From: Novosphingobium sp. TH158
Lineage (GTDB): Bacteria; Pseudomonadota; Alphaproteobacteria; Sphingomonadales; Sphingomonadaceae
DNA: 64,000 nucleotides
Assembly (NCBI RefSeq): GCF_002855555.1
Contig: NZ_PKRT01000001.1
Location: 1,454,001 to 1,518,000 of the forward strand
Direction: 5' to 3'
Position numbers and translations under genes: made by a program. Positions 17,147-27,089 of this stretch are shown one piece after another. The number at the start of each line of letters is the position of its first letter. Positions within the stretch are counted from its first letter, which is position 1. The notes under the pieces were generated by a model. It saw nothing but the letters and a program-made list of their open reading frames with translations. It did no database searches and was not told the origin of the DNA.

Positions 17147-18889
17147 TTAGGCCGGAGCGTGCTGCTCGCCTCGGATCAGGCGGCCCGGCAGCGCGCCGGT
17201 CGGCTCGCCATTGCGATAGGTCACCTCGCCCTTGACGATCGTCGCGACATAGCCGGTGGCCTTCTGCAACAGGCGCGGTGCGCCGGTCGGCAGGTCATGC
17301 GCGACATAAGGGCGCTGCACCCAGAGGTTGTCGAAGTCGATCAGGTTGATGTCTGCCCGCATGCCGGGCGCAATCACGCCGCGATCGAAAAGACCGACCG
17401 CCTTGGCGGGTACGGACGTCTGAAGCCGCACGATCTCGGGAACGCCAATGTCGCTGCCCCAGGTCTTGAGCGAGGTGGTCTGGAACGTGGCATCCACCAC
17501 CTGGCCGACGTGAGCACCGCCATCGCCCAATGCGATGATCGCTCCGGGAAGCGTCAGCATCTCGCGGATCGCGCTGTAGTCGTGCGAATGGTAATTGAGG
17601 ATGGCGCTGAAGATCAGGTTCTTGCCATCGTCTTCAAGCAGCAGGTCATAGATGACCTCGTTCTCGTCGCGTCCTTCTCTCTTGGCGATGGCGGCAACCG
17701 AGGTTTCCGGATCGAGTCCGTAATCCGGCTTTTCACCAAGCGGGAAAGTCCGCGAGCCGGCGAGGACCATGCCGGGAGCAGCGCCGGACTGATCGGCACC
17801 TTCGCGGCGCAGTTCCTGCGGCCCCAGCGAGGCTTCCTCCAGCGCCCGCTTCCGAAACTCGGGGGTGCGCATGATCGCGACTTTTTCCTCAAGGGTCTTG
17901 CTCGCGATTTCACGGAAGCACTGCAGCCCCATGAACGGATGGGCCGAAGTGGAAAGGCCGAAGATCGCACCCACCGGACGGGGCGCAACCTGGGCGTGCA
18001 TGTTGAGGCCCTTTTCGCGGCCCTTGGCGATCATCGCCATGTGCTCGCGCCAGCTGTCCGGCTCGTGGTGGAACTGCACGACCGAGATCGACATCGGGCG
18101 GCCCGAAGCCTCGACGATGCGGTGGACCATCGCATACTCCTGCTCGCGCCCTTCTTCCTTGAAGTCGCTGATGAGCTGGAGAACGCCCTTGCCCGCGTCC
18201 TTGACGCCGAGTGCGATGCCGGTGAGTTCCTCTTCCTTCGAATGATAGGAAGGGGTCGGCACGCCTTTGACCGACTTGTGCGAGATCAGGCGCGAGGTGG
18301 AGAAACCGATGGCTCCGGCCTTCATCGCATCGCGGGTGATTTCGCGCATCTTCGCGATGTCTTCCGGTGTCGCATCCTCATGCCGGATGGCGCGATCGCC
18401 CATGACGTAAACGCGGAGCGGAGCATGAGGCAGTTGCACGGCCAGATCGACGTCCCATTTGCACACGTCGAGTGCGTCCATGTACTCCTCGAAGGTCTCC
18501 CAGTTCCATTTCAGTCCATCGTGAAGCACGGTGCCTGGAATGTCCTCGATGCCTTCCATCAGTTCGATCAGGCATTCATGATCCTTCTCGCGGACCGGCG
18601 CGAAACCGACGCCGCAGTTGCCGGAAACCACCGTGGTGATGCCGTGCCAGCTCGACGGTGTCAGCCGCTCTGCCCAGGTTGCCTGTCCATCGTAATGGGT
18701 GTGAATGTCGACGAAGCCCGGAGTTACCAGAAGGCCCTTGGCATCGAGCTCTTCCTTGCCGCGGCCCTTGACCTCGCCAACGGCAGCGATGCGACCGCCC
18801 GAGATGGCGACATCGGCGAGAAACGGTTCCGCGCCGGTTCCGTCCACGACCTTGCCATGGCGGATGACGATATCGTATTCGTGTTCCAT
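17147..18889 (-). CDS. Amidohydrolase of the N-acyl-D-amino-acid deacylase type
   Basis: A 580-residue metal-dependent hydrolase. After the N-terminal beta-sandwich (YDIVIRHGKVVDGTGAEPFLADVAI) comes the HxH metal motif DIHTHYDGQ near residue 65, then the TIM-barrel segment with MSISVVQFHHEPDS and a late IIALGDGGAHVG. C-terminal TYRNGEPTGALPGRLIRG is typical of D-aminoacylase relatives. ATG 18889 begins the conserved sandwich; a longer open frame upstream is not convincing. Within the operon it could cleave an amide, lactone or ester of the compound being degraded rather than an acyl-amino acid. Expression probably comes from the promoter at 20049-20084. Confidence 0.85.
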   Translation of the reverse strand: MEHEYDIVIRHGKVVDGTGAEPFLADVAISGGRIAAVGEVKGRGKEELDAKGLLVTPGFVDIHTHYDGQATWAERLTPSSWHGITTVVSGNCGVGFAPVREKDHECLIELMEGIEDIPGTVLHDGLKWNWETFEEYMDALDVCKWDVDLAVQLPHAPLRVYVMGDRAIRHEDATPEDIAKMREITRDAMKAGAIGFSTSRLISHKSVKGVPTPSYHSKEEELTGIALGVKDAGKGVLQLISDFKEEGREQEYAMVHRIVEASGRPMSISVVQFHHEPDSWREHMAMIAKGREKGLNMHAQVAPRPVGAIFGLSTSAHPFMGLQCFREIASKTLEEKVAIMRTPEFRKRALEEASLGPQELRREGADQSGAAPGMVLAGSRTFPLGEKPDYGLDPETSVAAIAKREGRDENEVIYDLLLEDDGKNLIFSAILNYHSHDYSAIREMLTLPGAIIALGDGGAHVGQVVDATFQTTSLKTWGSDIGVPEIVRLQTSVPAKAVGLFDRGVIAPGMRADINLIDFDNLWVQRPYVAHDLPTGAPRLLQKATGYVATIVKGEVTYRNGEPTGALPGRLIRGEQHAPA

Positions 18890-18977
18890 AAAGCCTCTTG
18901 GTTCTGAAGCCGCACCGTGCCCCTCCCGGGGCGATCGCCGGCATTGAATGGAAAGCGTCAGGCGCTGAAGCCTGCCC

Positions 18978-19925
18978 TCAAACGGTGATCCGCATTTCGT
19001 CGGAAACGTTCTGGTCGGTCGATTCCAGCTGGCCGAGACCGTAGTCCCCCATGATCTGGGTGCGGTCCATCGTGCGCGATGCATCGACAGGGACGCCGCC
19101 GGCAGCGTGGAGCATCCGCCAGTTGTCCCACAGGACCATGTCGTTTTCCTGCCAATCGTGGAAATACTGGTTTTCGGGCTGCAGGCAGAGGCTGCCCACT
19201 TCGGTCAGGATTTCATCGCTTTCCTCGGCCGACAGGCCCGGGATGTACTGGGCGAAATAGGGCGACATGTTCAGCACCGGCCGCCCGGTCTCGCGCTGGC
19301 GATAGACCAGCGGGTGCCGCACCAGCGGATACTGCGCGGCTTGGCTCACCAGCTTGGCATAGAGCTTGGAGAGCTTGAGCACCTTGAGCGATTCAGGCCG
19401 CCCGAAGCGCATCTTCGTGACGTCCATATCGAAGTGATAGACCACCGACAGGCCTTCGATCCGCTGCTGCATCGCAGGGCTGAGTTTTTCATAGAGCTTG
19501 ATCTTGTCGACAAAACCGGTCTTGCCCCCCGCATAGGGCAGCACGACCGGACGCAGGATCGAGCCGCGGCTCACCTTGTCGAGGTAGATCAGGTCCTGGT
19601 GCCAGGGCAGCCACCCCCCCAGTACTTGCCCATCCACTTCGTAGATGTCCGCATTGTCGGGATCATAGGAGATCTGGACAATCTCGGAGATCGGATTGTC
19701 GGGATTTTCGGCAGCATAGGGGTGCGGTTGCACCTCGCCGAAGCACTTGCTCAGCGCTACCTGGAACTCTCCGCCCTCGACGTTGCGGAAAACGATTACG
19801 CCATGCTCGATCCATGTATCCATCAGCATGGCCCGGACTGCCGGATCGGAAATGTCAGCGGGAGTGAGGCCGTGTACCTCGCAACCAATTCCATTGCCGC
19901 CGGCGATTGGTTTTACCTCGATCAT
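18978..19925 (-). CDS. TauD/TfdA-family 2-oxoglutarate/Fe(II) dioxygenase
   Basis: A 315-residue non-haem iron dioxygenase. WHQD around residue 113 supplies the HxD iron ligands; the distal His is in WDNWRMLHAAGG near 275, and an Arg follows in the VDASRTMDR segment for 2-oxoglutarate binding. The family hydroxylates substrates next to a sulfonate, ether or carboxylate and can thereby release side chains. GGAGTGAA lies just before ATG 19925. It is the first gene of a leftward operon (amidohydrolase, CMD, MaoC-like). A second TauD-type gene at 22280-23092 is only distantly similar, so the two probably act on different intermediates. Confidence 0.88.
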   Translation of the reverse strand: MIEVKPIAGGNGIGCEVHGLTPADISDPAVRAMLMDTWIEHGVIVFRNVEGGEFQVALSKCFGEVQPHPYAAENPDNPISEIVQISYDPDNADIYEVDGQVLGGWLPWHQDLIYLDKVSRGSILRPVVLPYAGGKTGFVDKIKLYEKLSPAMQQRIEGLSVVYHFDMDVTKMRFGRPESLKVLKLSKLYAKLVSQAAQYPLVRHPLVYRQRETGRPVLNMSPYFAQYIPGLSAEESDEILTEVGSLCLQPENQYFHDWQENDMVLWDNWRMLHAAGGVPVDASRTMDRTQIMGDYGLGQLESTDQNVSDEMRITV

Positions 19926-20048
19926 CTTTCACTCCACGTCTGGCTTCGCGAAGCGCTTCGGATGGAGAGGACAGCCCGGCACGCACTTGATGGCGTCGCG
20001 GGAACAAAAATCCTCTCCCTTGCCGATTCACTCACTGAGCAAGTTCTA

Positions 20049-20084
20049 TTTCGTCATGGTGGTAGCTAGTGCGATTCGTGTCAA
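20049..20084 (-). promoter_or_regulatory. Shared regulon promoter A (TauD operon)
   Basis: On the plus strand TTTCGTCATGGTGGTAGCT occupies 20049-20067. Read leftward, the -10-like TACCAC (20064-20059) lies inside it and TTGACA at 20084-20079 is a -35 with a short 14-base gap. The same element recurs at 22174, 24991 and 27045. It should drive the operon starting at 19925. Confidence 0.65.
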
Positions 20085-20252
20085 TACAGACTGCACTCGG
20101 CCCCAGGAAAACGCCGTGGCGGGCTTGGTTTGCCTATGGTTTCCGGTGCGGATGGCGGATCAGCGGCTTGCTGGAAGGCATCGGTATGGCCAAGGACCTT
20201 GCCGGGACTGGCGGCGGGCGGCATAGTTTGGTGGCGAGACCACCCCACAGGT

Positions 20253-20285
20253 CCGAAACGCATAAAGGTCGGCCGTCCGTTTCGG
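20253..20285. promoter_or_regulatory. 8-bp inverted repeat upstream of TetR gene
   Basis: CCGAAACG (20253-20260) and CGTTTCGG (20278-20285) are perfect mirror halves with a 17-base spacer, ending 22 bases before the TetR start codon. Autoregulatory operator is a guess; it does not resemble the shared TTTCGTC element. The rest of 19926-20307 holds no gene. Confidence 0.4.
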
Positions 20286-20307
20286 CACCGGGTGAAAGGG
20301 TTCGAAG

Positions 20308-20913
20308 ATGCCAGGCACGGCGGCAAAGCCATTGCGCCCCATGGGGCAACGCGGTTCCGCCAACTGGCTGTCCATGCTTGAGGCCGCGGAAGAGATCCTT
20401 CGCGAAGAAGGCTCAAGGGCGCTGACCACCCGGCGGGTCGCCGAAAAGCTCGGGGTCAAGCAGCGGCTGGTCTACTATTACTTCAAGACCATGGACGATC
20501 TCGTCGTGGAGGCCTTCCGCAAGGTAGCCCATCGCGAGATCGAGCGTCTCGAACTGGCCGTCCGTTCGGATCACCGGCTGCAAGAGCTTTGGAAGGTTTG
20601 CGTCTATACTCTCGATCCGCGTCTGATCGCCGAATTCATGGCCTTGGCCAACCGCATCGAGGCGCTGCGCGAGGAAGTGGTCGACTTCATCCGGACGTCG
20701 CGCAAGTTGCAGGTGGAAGCGCTGACCAGCGCACTGGCGAGGAAGCCGGAACTGACCCGCATTCCCCCCAAGGCGCTTGCCATCCTGGGCTCAAGCGCTG
20801 CGCTGAGCATTCTGCGCGAACGCGACCTTGGCATCGACCTGGGTCACGAGGGCACGCTGGCAATGATCGAAGGCTTCCTCGCATCGGCGGACACCGGCTC
20901 GAACTCGATGTGA
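20308..20913 (+). CDS. TetR-family regulator, paralogue of the one at 26346-26972
   Basis: A 201-residue TetR protein. The HTH covers about residues 22-62 (TTRRVAEKLGVKQRLVYYYFKTMDDLVVEAFRK is the readable landmark, with VKQRLVYYYF as recognition helix). The protein at 26346-26972 shares the same YYYF-xT-DDL core, the LITEFMALA-type helix and the LSxLRER-LG segment, so the two are close paralogues. Its 3' end overlaps the convergent P450 gene by 70 bases. It is a candidate repressor for the four related promoters in this island. Confidence 0.88.
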   Translation: MPGTAAKPLRPMGQRGSANWLSMLEAAEEILREEGSRALTTRRVAEKLGVKQRLVYYYFKTMDDLVVEAFRKVAHREIERLELAVRSDHRLQELWKVCVYTLDPRLIAEFMALANRIEALREEVVDFIRTSRKLQVEALTSALARKPELTRIPPKALAILGSSAALSILRERDLGIDLGHEGTLAMIEGFLASADTGSNSM

Positions 20914-22157
20914 AGGTCCGACATGCTGCGGAAGCTGTAGGTCGGCTCGTACCGATACCGGCGTGCTCCTGCGGGACCGTGATGTTCTTCGGAAATCCGG
21001 ATCGACGATGTGCGCGACAGGATCCGTTCGATCGCCACCCGCGCCTCGATCCTGGCCAGAGGGGCACCAAGGCAGGCATGGGCCCCGCGGCTGAAGGCGA
21101 AATGGTCGCGCAGGTGTTCGCGGTCGATATCGAAGTTTCGCGGATCGGCGAACCGGGCCGGATCATTGCTTGCCGCCGAAAGGGTCGCCCCCACGAGTGA
21201 ACCTGCCGGGATTGCAGTGCCGCCAATATGCGTATCGTGCGTCGCCAGCCGGTAGACGACCTTCACCGGCCCGTCCCAGCGCAGCGCTTCCTCCAGCAGG
21301 TCGGGAATGCGCGAGGGTTCGGCGCGAATCCGGGCCTGCAGTTCCTGGTCATCGCCGAGTGCGCGCAGCGCCATCGTCACCAGCCGCGAGGTCGTGTCCT
21401 GACCAGCCCCGAACATGAAGCGGGCAAGGTTCGAGATAGTCTCGAAATCGGGCTGCCGGCCATCCTTGTAGCGCGAGGCGACGAGCTCTGACATCAGGTC
21501 GGCGCAGGGGTTTTCCTGCCGCTCCCGCAGATAGCCGTCAAACCGCTCTTTCAGGAAGATCAGGGGATCGGAGCCGACGCGGTGCACCGCCTCGCCCTCG
21601 ATCTGGCTCGGCGGAACGCCCAGCAGCTCGACGAGCTCCCAGCGGTCCGCCTCGGGAATGCCCATCAGGTCGGAGATCGCGAAGGTGGCGACGGCATGGG
21701 CATATTGGCTGGCGGCGTTGCACTTTCCGCCTTCGATGAAACCATCGAGCACCCGGTCAGCCAGGCCGACGAGGTACTCCTCGTTGGCCTTCAGCCGCTT
21801 GTAGGTCAGCAAAGGGGAAAGCAGCGACCTGTGCTCTGCATGCTTGCGGCCATCGAACGTGGTGATGTGCGCAGACCACGGCATGTCCCCCCGGTGCTGT
21901 TCGATCTCGGCGGAAATGTCGCCGCCGTTCACCGCGAACGGCAATGGCGGGATCGGACCCAGCACGGACATCGCGGACGAGAATGTGCCGTCATTGCGCG
22001 TCAGGACCTCGGTCACTTCCGCTGCGCCGGTTACCATGAACACGCCATAATGCGGCTCGCGCCATACCGGCGAGAGCGCGCGGATCGCATCGAAATAGGG
22101 GTGCGGATCGCTGACTATCGACAGATCACTGAAGTAATCCTTTTGGGTAACGTCCAT
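20844..22157 (-). CDS. Cytochrome P450
   Basis: A 437-residue soluble bacterial P450 monooxygenase. The haem-binding loop FAFSRGAHACLGAPL places the thiolate at Cys362; GAGQDTTSR near 250 is the I-helix oxygen-activation segment and EALRWDGPV lies in the K-helix ExxR region. GGAGAGG precedes ATG 22157. It requires a ferredoxin and reductase, neither of which is encoded here. It is transcribed alone from the shared-element promoter at 22174-22212 and its end overlaps the convergent TetR gene. The likely role is the first hydroxylation or dealkylation of a hydrophobic substrate; substrate unknown. Confidence 0.93.
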   Translation of the reverse strand: MDVTQKDYFSDLSIVSDPHPYFDAIRALSPVWREPHYGVFMVTGAAEVTEVLTRNDGTFSSAMSVLGPIPPLPFAVNGGDISAEIEQHRGDMPWSAHITTFDGRKHAEHRSLLSPLLTYKRLKANEEYLVGLADRVLDGFIEGGKCNAASQYAHAVATFAISDLMGIPEADRWELVELLGVPPSQIEGEAVHRVGSDPLIFLKERFDGYLRERQENPCADLMSELVASRYKDGRQPDFETISNLARFMFGAGQDTTSRLVTMALRALGDDQELQARIRAEPSRIPDLLEEALRWDGPVKVVYRLATHDTHIGGTAIPAGSLVGATLSAASNDPARFADPRNFDIDREHLRDHFAFSRGAHACLGAPLARIEARVAIERILSRTSSIRISEEHHGPAGARRYRYEPTYSFRSMSDLHIEFEPVSADARKPSIIASVPS

Positions 22158-22173
22158 GCACCTCTCCAGTATA

Positions 22174-22212
22174 TTTCGTCACACTGGTAGCGATTGGGCG
22201 CACAGGCGTCAA
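22174..22212 (-). promoter_or_regulatory. Shared regulon promoter B (P450)
   Basis: TTTCGTCACACTGGTAGCG at 22174-22192 on the plus strand. Leftward, TTGACG (22212-22207), 17 bases, TACCAG (22189-22184) form a sigma70-type promoter whose -10 lies inside the conserved element, 16 bases from the P450 ATG. Confidence 0.75.
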
Positions 22213-22279
22213 GGCACGCCCGCCCCGAGGGGCGGATCGCACCGGTGCCCGTTTCGACTGCTCCGGACAGCCCAGGGAT

Positions 22280-23092
22280 TCAGGCGATCGGCTCTTCTCC
22301 AACCAGGGTCGTGCGGCTCAGCAGACGACCGCTGTCGGCCGGGTAGGCTTCAACGCGGTGCATGACGCCGGTGTTGTCCCAGATCAGCATGTCGCCCACC
22401 GTCCATTCGTGGCGATAGACGAACTGCGGCTGGGTGGCCCAGGCCTGGAATTCGTCGATGATCCTGCGCCCTTCCGCTTCATCCATGCCGTCGATGCGCC
22501 CGGCGGTGAGGCCCAGCAACAGCGACTTGCGGCCCGAACGGTGTGTCCACACCATGGGATGAACCTGTTCCGGATGCTCCCTCCAGCGCGCCAGCTGCTC
22601 TTCGCTCGGGTCGGGATGCATGGCCCGCTGGATATATTCCTGCGAATGGACGACCCTCAGCCGGTCAGCGAGAGCCTTGCGATCAGGCGGCAGCGCATCA
22701 TAGGCGGCATAGGTGTTGGCAAATTCGGTCTGCCCGCCCACCTTTGACAGGACGCGCGCCGTCAATATCGAGGCGCGCGTCGGGACCATGTCCTGCGCGC
22801 CATCGACATGCCAGTGTACCGTGGCATGGAGGTAGTCCGCAGTGTCGTTGAGACTGCGATCCAGCGTGATCTTGTAGATGCCGCGGATGCCCTGATCGAT
22901 GACCTCGCCGATCGTCTTGGCGAACTCGAACTGCTCCTCGTCCGTGAAGTTGAGCTGGCGCACCAGAAGGACGCCGCGCTGCTCAAGAAGTTCCCGGATC
23001 TCCTGGCGAAGGTTTCCGGCCAGCAGCTGCTCCTTGGTGGCCAGCATTTCCGTGCCGACGAGCGGAGAAAGGTCACGCGTTTCAAATTCCAT
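22280..23092 (-). CDS. TauD/TfdA-family dioxygenase (second)
   Basis: A 270-residue Fe(II)/2-oxoglutarate dioxygenase. HWHVDGAQDM near residue 99 carries the HxD facial-triad part, WDNTGVMHRVEAY near 240 the distal His, and an Arg follows in SGRLLSRTTL. It is 45 residues shorter than the dioxygenase at 18978-19925 and diverged. It lies 33 bases after the OYE-type reductase and is the last gene of the MarR-OYE-TauD unit, probably expressed from promoter C. Confidence 0.87.
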   Translation of the reverse strand: MEFETRDLSPLVGTEMLATKEQLLAGNLRQEIRELLEQRGVLLVRQLNFTDEEQFEFAKTIGEVIDQGIRGIYKITLDRSLNDTADYLHATVHWHVDGAQDMVPTRASILTARVLSKVGGQTEFANTYAAYDALPPDRKALADRLRVVHSQEYIQRAMHPDPSEEQLARWREHPEQVHPMVWTHRSGRKSLLLGLTAGRIDGMDEAEGRRIIDEFQAWATQPQFVYRHEWTVGDMLIWDNTGVMHRVEAYPADSGRLLSRTTLVGEEPIA

Positions 23093-23125
23093 GGTCGTCT
23101 CTCACATCCTGATACGGGGTTTTCA

Positions 23126-24241
<1,116 letters not shown>

Positions 24242-24323
24242 GTGCAGGATCCCGAGAAAAAGTCTGGCCGGCTGATCCTGCACAACGGCGCCCGGGCCAA
24301 GTCGATATTGTTTAACCCCTTAA

Positions 24324-24854
24324 TCAGTCTGCCCTGGGAGCCGGATCGAAATCCCTTGCCATGAAGGTATGAAGCTCTGCCCCGATCCGGCTCAGGTCAT
24401 CGCGATCAGCCTGCGGCAGGCGATGAAAATGCCGGATAAAACGGGCGCTCCGCTCAAGGTCGACGCCGACTTGCTTCACCTTTGCGCGGCCAGCCGCAGT
24501 GATCTCAAGCAGCCTGGTCCGCCGGTCGTCCGTGGATGCCGTGGCATGCAGCAGCCCCATCTGCGAGAGCTTGCGGACACGCGGCGACAATGCGGCATTG
24601 GTGACGTTGAGGGCATGGGCAAGGTCGGTTGCGCGCATGGCTGCGGGGCCGGGCATCATCAGCGCGGCCAGAAGGTGGAAATCGGCGATGCTTATGCCGC
24701 TGCGCTCGCTGATGGCGTTCAGGTCCGTGGCCATCAGCTGCCCGATCTTGAAGATATGCCAGATCGCCCCGAAATGCCGGACGTCGAGGCCGAGATTGGA
24801 AAAGAACGCTTCGCCGGCCAAAAGCTGTTCGACTGGCTGAACGGGCTTCTTCAT
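24324..24854 (-). CDS. MarR-family transcriptional regulator
   Basis: A 176-residue winged-helix regulator. The HTH is in the middle (SIADFHLLAALMMPGPAAMRATDLAHALNVTNAALSPRVRKLSQMG; recognition helix about NAALSPRVRKL), followed by the wing ASTDDRRTRLLEITAAG. ATG 24854 has GGAG 7 bases upstream and starts MKKPVQPVEQLL; the open frame continues upstream without good signals. It is the first gene after promoter C, so it is itself in the TetR-type regulon and may add substrate-responsive control of the OYE/TauD genes or of the divergent CoA-transferase. Confidence 0.87.
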   Translation of the reverse strand: MKKPVQPVEQLLAGEAFFSNLGLDVRHFGAIWHIFKIGQLMATDLNAISERSGISIADFHLLAALMMPGPAAMRATDLAHALNVTNAALSPRVRKLSQMGLLHATASTDDRRTRLLEITAAGRAKVKQVGVDLERSARFIRHFHRLPQADRDDLSRIGAELHTFMARDFDPAPRAD

Positions 24855-24990
24855 GGGCAGTCTCCACAGCGGGCGCGCCGGATTGCAGCACCCGCAAGGG
24901 CACAGCAGGTGCCGCAGATCCCTGTAGCTTGCCCATTCCGGCTGGCAAAGCTCCTGTCCGCCGCCCTCCCCGTGGATTGACAGTCCGGTG

Positions 24991-25028
24991 GTTCGTCTTA
25001 GTGGTAGCGACCTGCAACGGGCGATCAA
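24991..25028 (-). promoter_or_regulatory. Shared regulon promoter C (MarR-OYE-TauD)
   Basis: GTTCGTCTTAGTGGTAGCG at 24991-25009 on the plus strand. Leftward, TTGATC (25028-25023), 16 bases, TACCAC (25006-25001) form the promoter. It also lies 70-107 bases upstream of the divergent CoA-transferase gene, so it could affect both. Confidence 0.65.
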
Positions 25029-25097
25029 CCTCACCGCCCTCGCCCGACCGTTGGCGGAAATAGCGCCAAGGTACAGTCAAGAACCGGGAGACGAAGC

Positions 25098-26324
25098 TTG
25101 GTCCAGATCATGAAGGGCATCCGCATCCTCGAGGTTGCCCAGTTCACCTTTGTTCCTGCGGCCGGCGGCATCCTGGCGGACTGGGGCGCTGACGTGATCA
25201 AGATCGAACACCCGCTGAGGGGCGACACGCAACGCGGTTTCATCAACATGGGCGGGGTTCCGGTCGATGCCGACCGCAATCCGCTGATCGAACATCCCAA
25301 CCGCGGAAAGCGAAGCGTCGGGATCGACCTGTCAACGTCCGAGGGGCAGGAACTTCTCTATCGCATCGCGCAGGCATCGGACGTTTTCCTGACGAATTAC
25401 CTGCCTGCAGTGCGCCAGAAGAACCGCATCGACCTGGAACACATTCGTGCCGCCAACCCGCATATCATTTATGCACGCGGCAGCGCCTATGGCGACAAGG
25501 GCCCCGAGCGCGAACTTGGCGGCTATGACCAGACGGCTTTCTGGTCTCGCAGCGGGATCGCCTATGCCATCACGCCACCCGAACTCGAGGGCGTGCTGGG
25601 CCAAGGCATGCCCGCTTTCGGCGATTCAATTGGCGGAATGAATATCGCCGGCGGCATCGCGGCAGCACTGCTCCATCGCGAGCGGACCGGCGAGGCGCTC
25701 GAGGTGGACGTGTCGCTGCTCAGCAGCGCCTGGTGGGCCTGCGGGGCCAACATCACGCAGGGCATGGAAACGGGTGTGGTGATGCGCAACACGATGCCCG
25801 GCCAGGGCGGCGCGGCCAAAAACCCGCTTTCCGGCAACTTCTTCACATCCGACCGCCGGGTGATTGCGCTGTGCATGCCCAGCCCCGGCCCGTTCATCGA
25901 GGATACGTTCCGCCACCTGGGGCTGACGGACCTGCTGGGCGACCCACGCTTTGCCAACCTGCACGCGCTGATCGAAAATGCCGCCGAAGCGAGCCGGCGC
26001 ATCGCTCAGGCCTTTGCCGCGCAACCTTTCGCCTACTGGCGCGAACACCTCAAGACGATGCGAGGCCAGTGGGCCCCGGTGCAGAGCCTGCTCGAACTGA
26101 CTGAGGATGACCAGGCCCTGGCGAACGACATGGTGGTCGATCTCGAACCTGCCGACGGCGGCCAGCCATTCCGCGTGGTGCGCGGCCCGGTCCAGTTCAA
26201 CCGGGAACCGCAGACAGCAGTCCGCGCGCCCCAGGCAAACGAGCATACCGAAACATTCCTGCTCGACCTGGGCCTTGAATGGGATGAGCTTGAGGGGCTG
26301 AAGGAAAAGGGCGTTATCGCCTGA
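25098..26324 (+). CDS. CaiB/BaiF-family (class III) CoA-transferase
   Basis: A 408-residue CoA-transferase that moves CoA between carboxylic acids. GIRILEVAQFTFVPAAGGILADWGADVIKIEHP is the characteristic N-terminal interlocking domain (landmarks ILADWGADVIKIE), RGSAYGDKGP follows, and the Asp of GGYDQTAFW near 156 is the expected catalytic acid. TTG 25098 was chosen because GGGAG sits 7 bases upstream; ATG 25110 is an alternative. It probably activates the acid made by the oxygenases for the MaoC-like enzyme. It is divergent from the MarR gene. Confidence 0.88.
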   Translation: MVQIMKGIRILEVAQFTFVPAAGGILADWGADVIKIEHPLRGDTQRGFINMGGVPVDADRNPLIEHPNRGKRSVGIDLSTSEGQELLYRIAQASDVFLTNYLPAVRQKNRIDLEHIRAANPHIIYARGSAYGDKGPERELGGYDQTAFWSRSGIAYAITPPELEGVLGQGMPAFGDSIGGMNIAGGIAAALLHRERTGEALEVDVSLLSSAWWACGANITQGMETGVVMRNTMPGQGGAAKNPLSGNFFTSDRRVIALCMPSPGPFIEDTFRHLGLTDLLGDPRFANLHALIENAAEASRRIAQAFAAQPFAYWREHLKTMRGQWAPVQSLLELTEDDQALANDMVVDLEPADGGQPFRVVRGPVQFNREPQTAVRAPQANEHTETFLLDLGLEWDELEGLKEKGVIA

Positions 26325-26345
26325 TTGCCCGCGGCCGCCCGCAGA

Positions 26346-26972
26346 TCAGGTACGGACCACCTGGCCCTGTTCCGCCAGCTGCGGTTCCGCAGCGGCAAGG
26401 AAGTTCTCGATCAGCAGGAGGACTTCATCATGTCCCTCCGTCACACCCAGCTCGCGTTCGCGCAGCAGGCTGAGGGCCGTGCTGGTTGCCAGGACAGCGA
26501 GCACTTCGGGATCGGCACCGGTCAGCCCGGGAACCCTGGCGATCGCCGCGGACAGGGTCTGAATTTGCAGGCGGCGCGATTCCTCGATGAAATGGGTAAC
26601 TTCCTTGCGCAGGCCATCGATGTGGTGCGCCAGGGCCATGAACTCGGTAATCAGGCGGGGGTGCATCGTGTGGATGCAGGCGTCCCAGATTTCGCGCAGC
26701 GGCTTGTCCGAAGCGGCGGCATCGGCGATGCGCGCCAGCTCGCGAACCGAAATACGGCGAAAGGTCTCGACGATGAGATCATCCAGCGTCTGGAAATAGT
26801 AATACACGAGCCTGCGCTTGATCCCCAGTCGCTCCGAAACCCGGGCGGCTGTCAGCGCGGCGACGCCTTTCTCGAGCAGGGCCTCTTCCGCAGCGTCGAG
26901 CATCGCATGCCAGTTCTCCGACCCGACCGGCCCCAGCCGCCGTGTTGTGGCGTTCTTCTCCGCGCGTCTCAT
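26346..26972 (-). CDS. TetR-family regulator, paralogue of the one at 20308-20913
   Basis: A 208-residue TetR protein with HTH in residues about 35-75 (RVSERLGIKRRLVYYYFQTLDDL as landmark). The recognition helix is nearly the same as in the paralogue at 20308, implying similar operators. It is divergent from the SMP-30 operon and only about 75 bases from the shared element at 27045-27063, making it the best candidate for the repressor of this regulon. Its 3' end converges on the CoA-transferase gene with a 21-base gap. Confidence 0.88.
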   Translation of the reverse strand: MRRAEKNATTRRLGPVGSENWHAMLDAAEEALLEKGVAALTAARVSERLGIKRRLVYYYFQTLDDLIVETFRRISVRELARIADAAASDKPLREIWDACIHTMHPRLITEFMALAHHIDGLRKEVTHFIEESRRLQIQTLSAAIARVPGLTGADPEVLAVLATSTALSLLRERELGVTEGHDEVLLLIENFLAAAEPQLAEQGQVVRT

Positions 26973-27025
26973 AGCGGTTCCCTACCCTGCGTTCCGGGGC
27001 GCGTAAAGCGAGGCAGAGGATGGCC

Positions 27026-27063
27026 TTGACAGCCAACCGTGCCGCGCTACCATTGTGACGAAA
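27026..27063 (+). promoter_or_regulatory. Shared regulon promoter D (SMP-30/SDR operon)
   Basis: TTGACA (27026-27031), 16 bases, TACCAT (27048-27053) make a good sigma70 promoter. The conserved element, read on the minus strand as TTTCGTCACAATGGTAGCG, covers 27045-27063 and thus the -10 box, 26 bases before the ATG at 27090. Confidence 0.8.
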
Positions 27064-27089
27064 TAACCGAAGTCCAAGGGTGAGGATGC

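Noticed and set aside
17159-18907. 582-codon plus-strand frame opposite the amidohydrolase
   Set aside because: The amidohydrolase motifs lie on the minus strand, and the plus-strand frame lacks a credible start signal.
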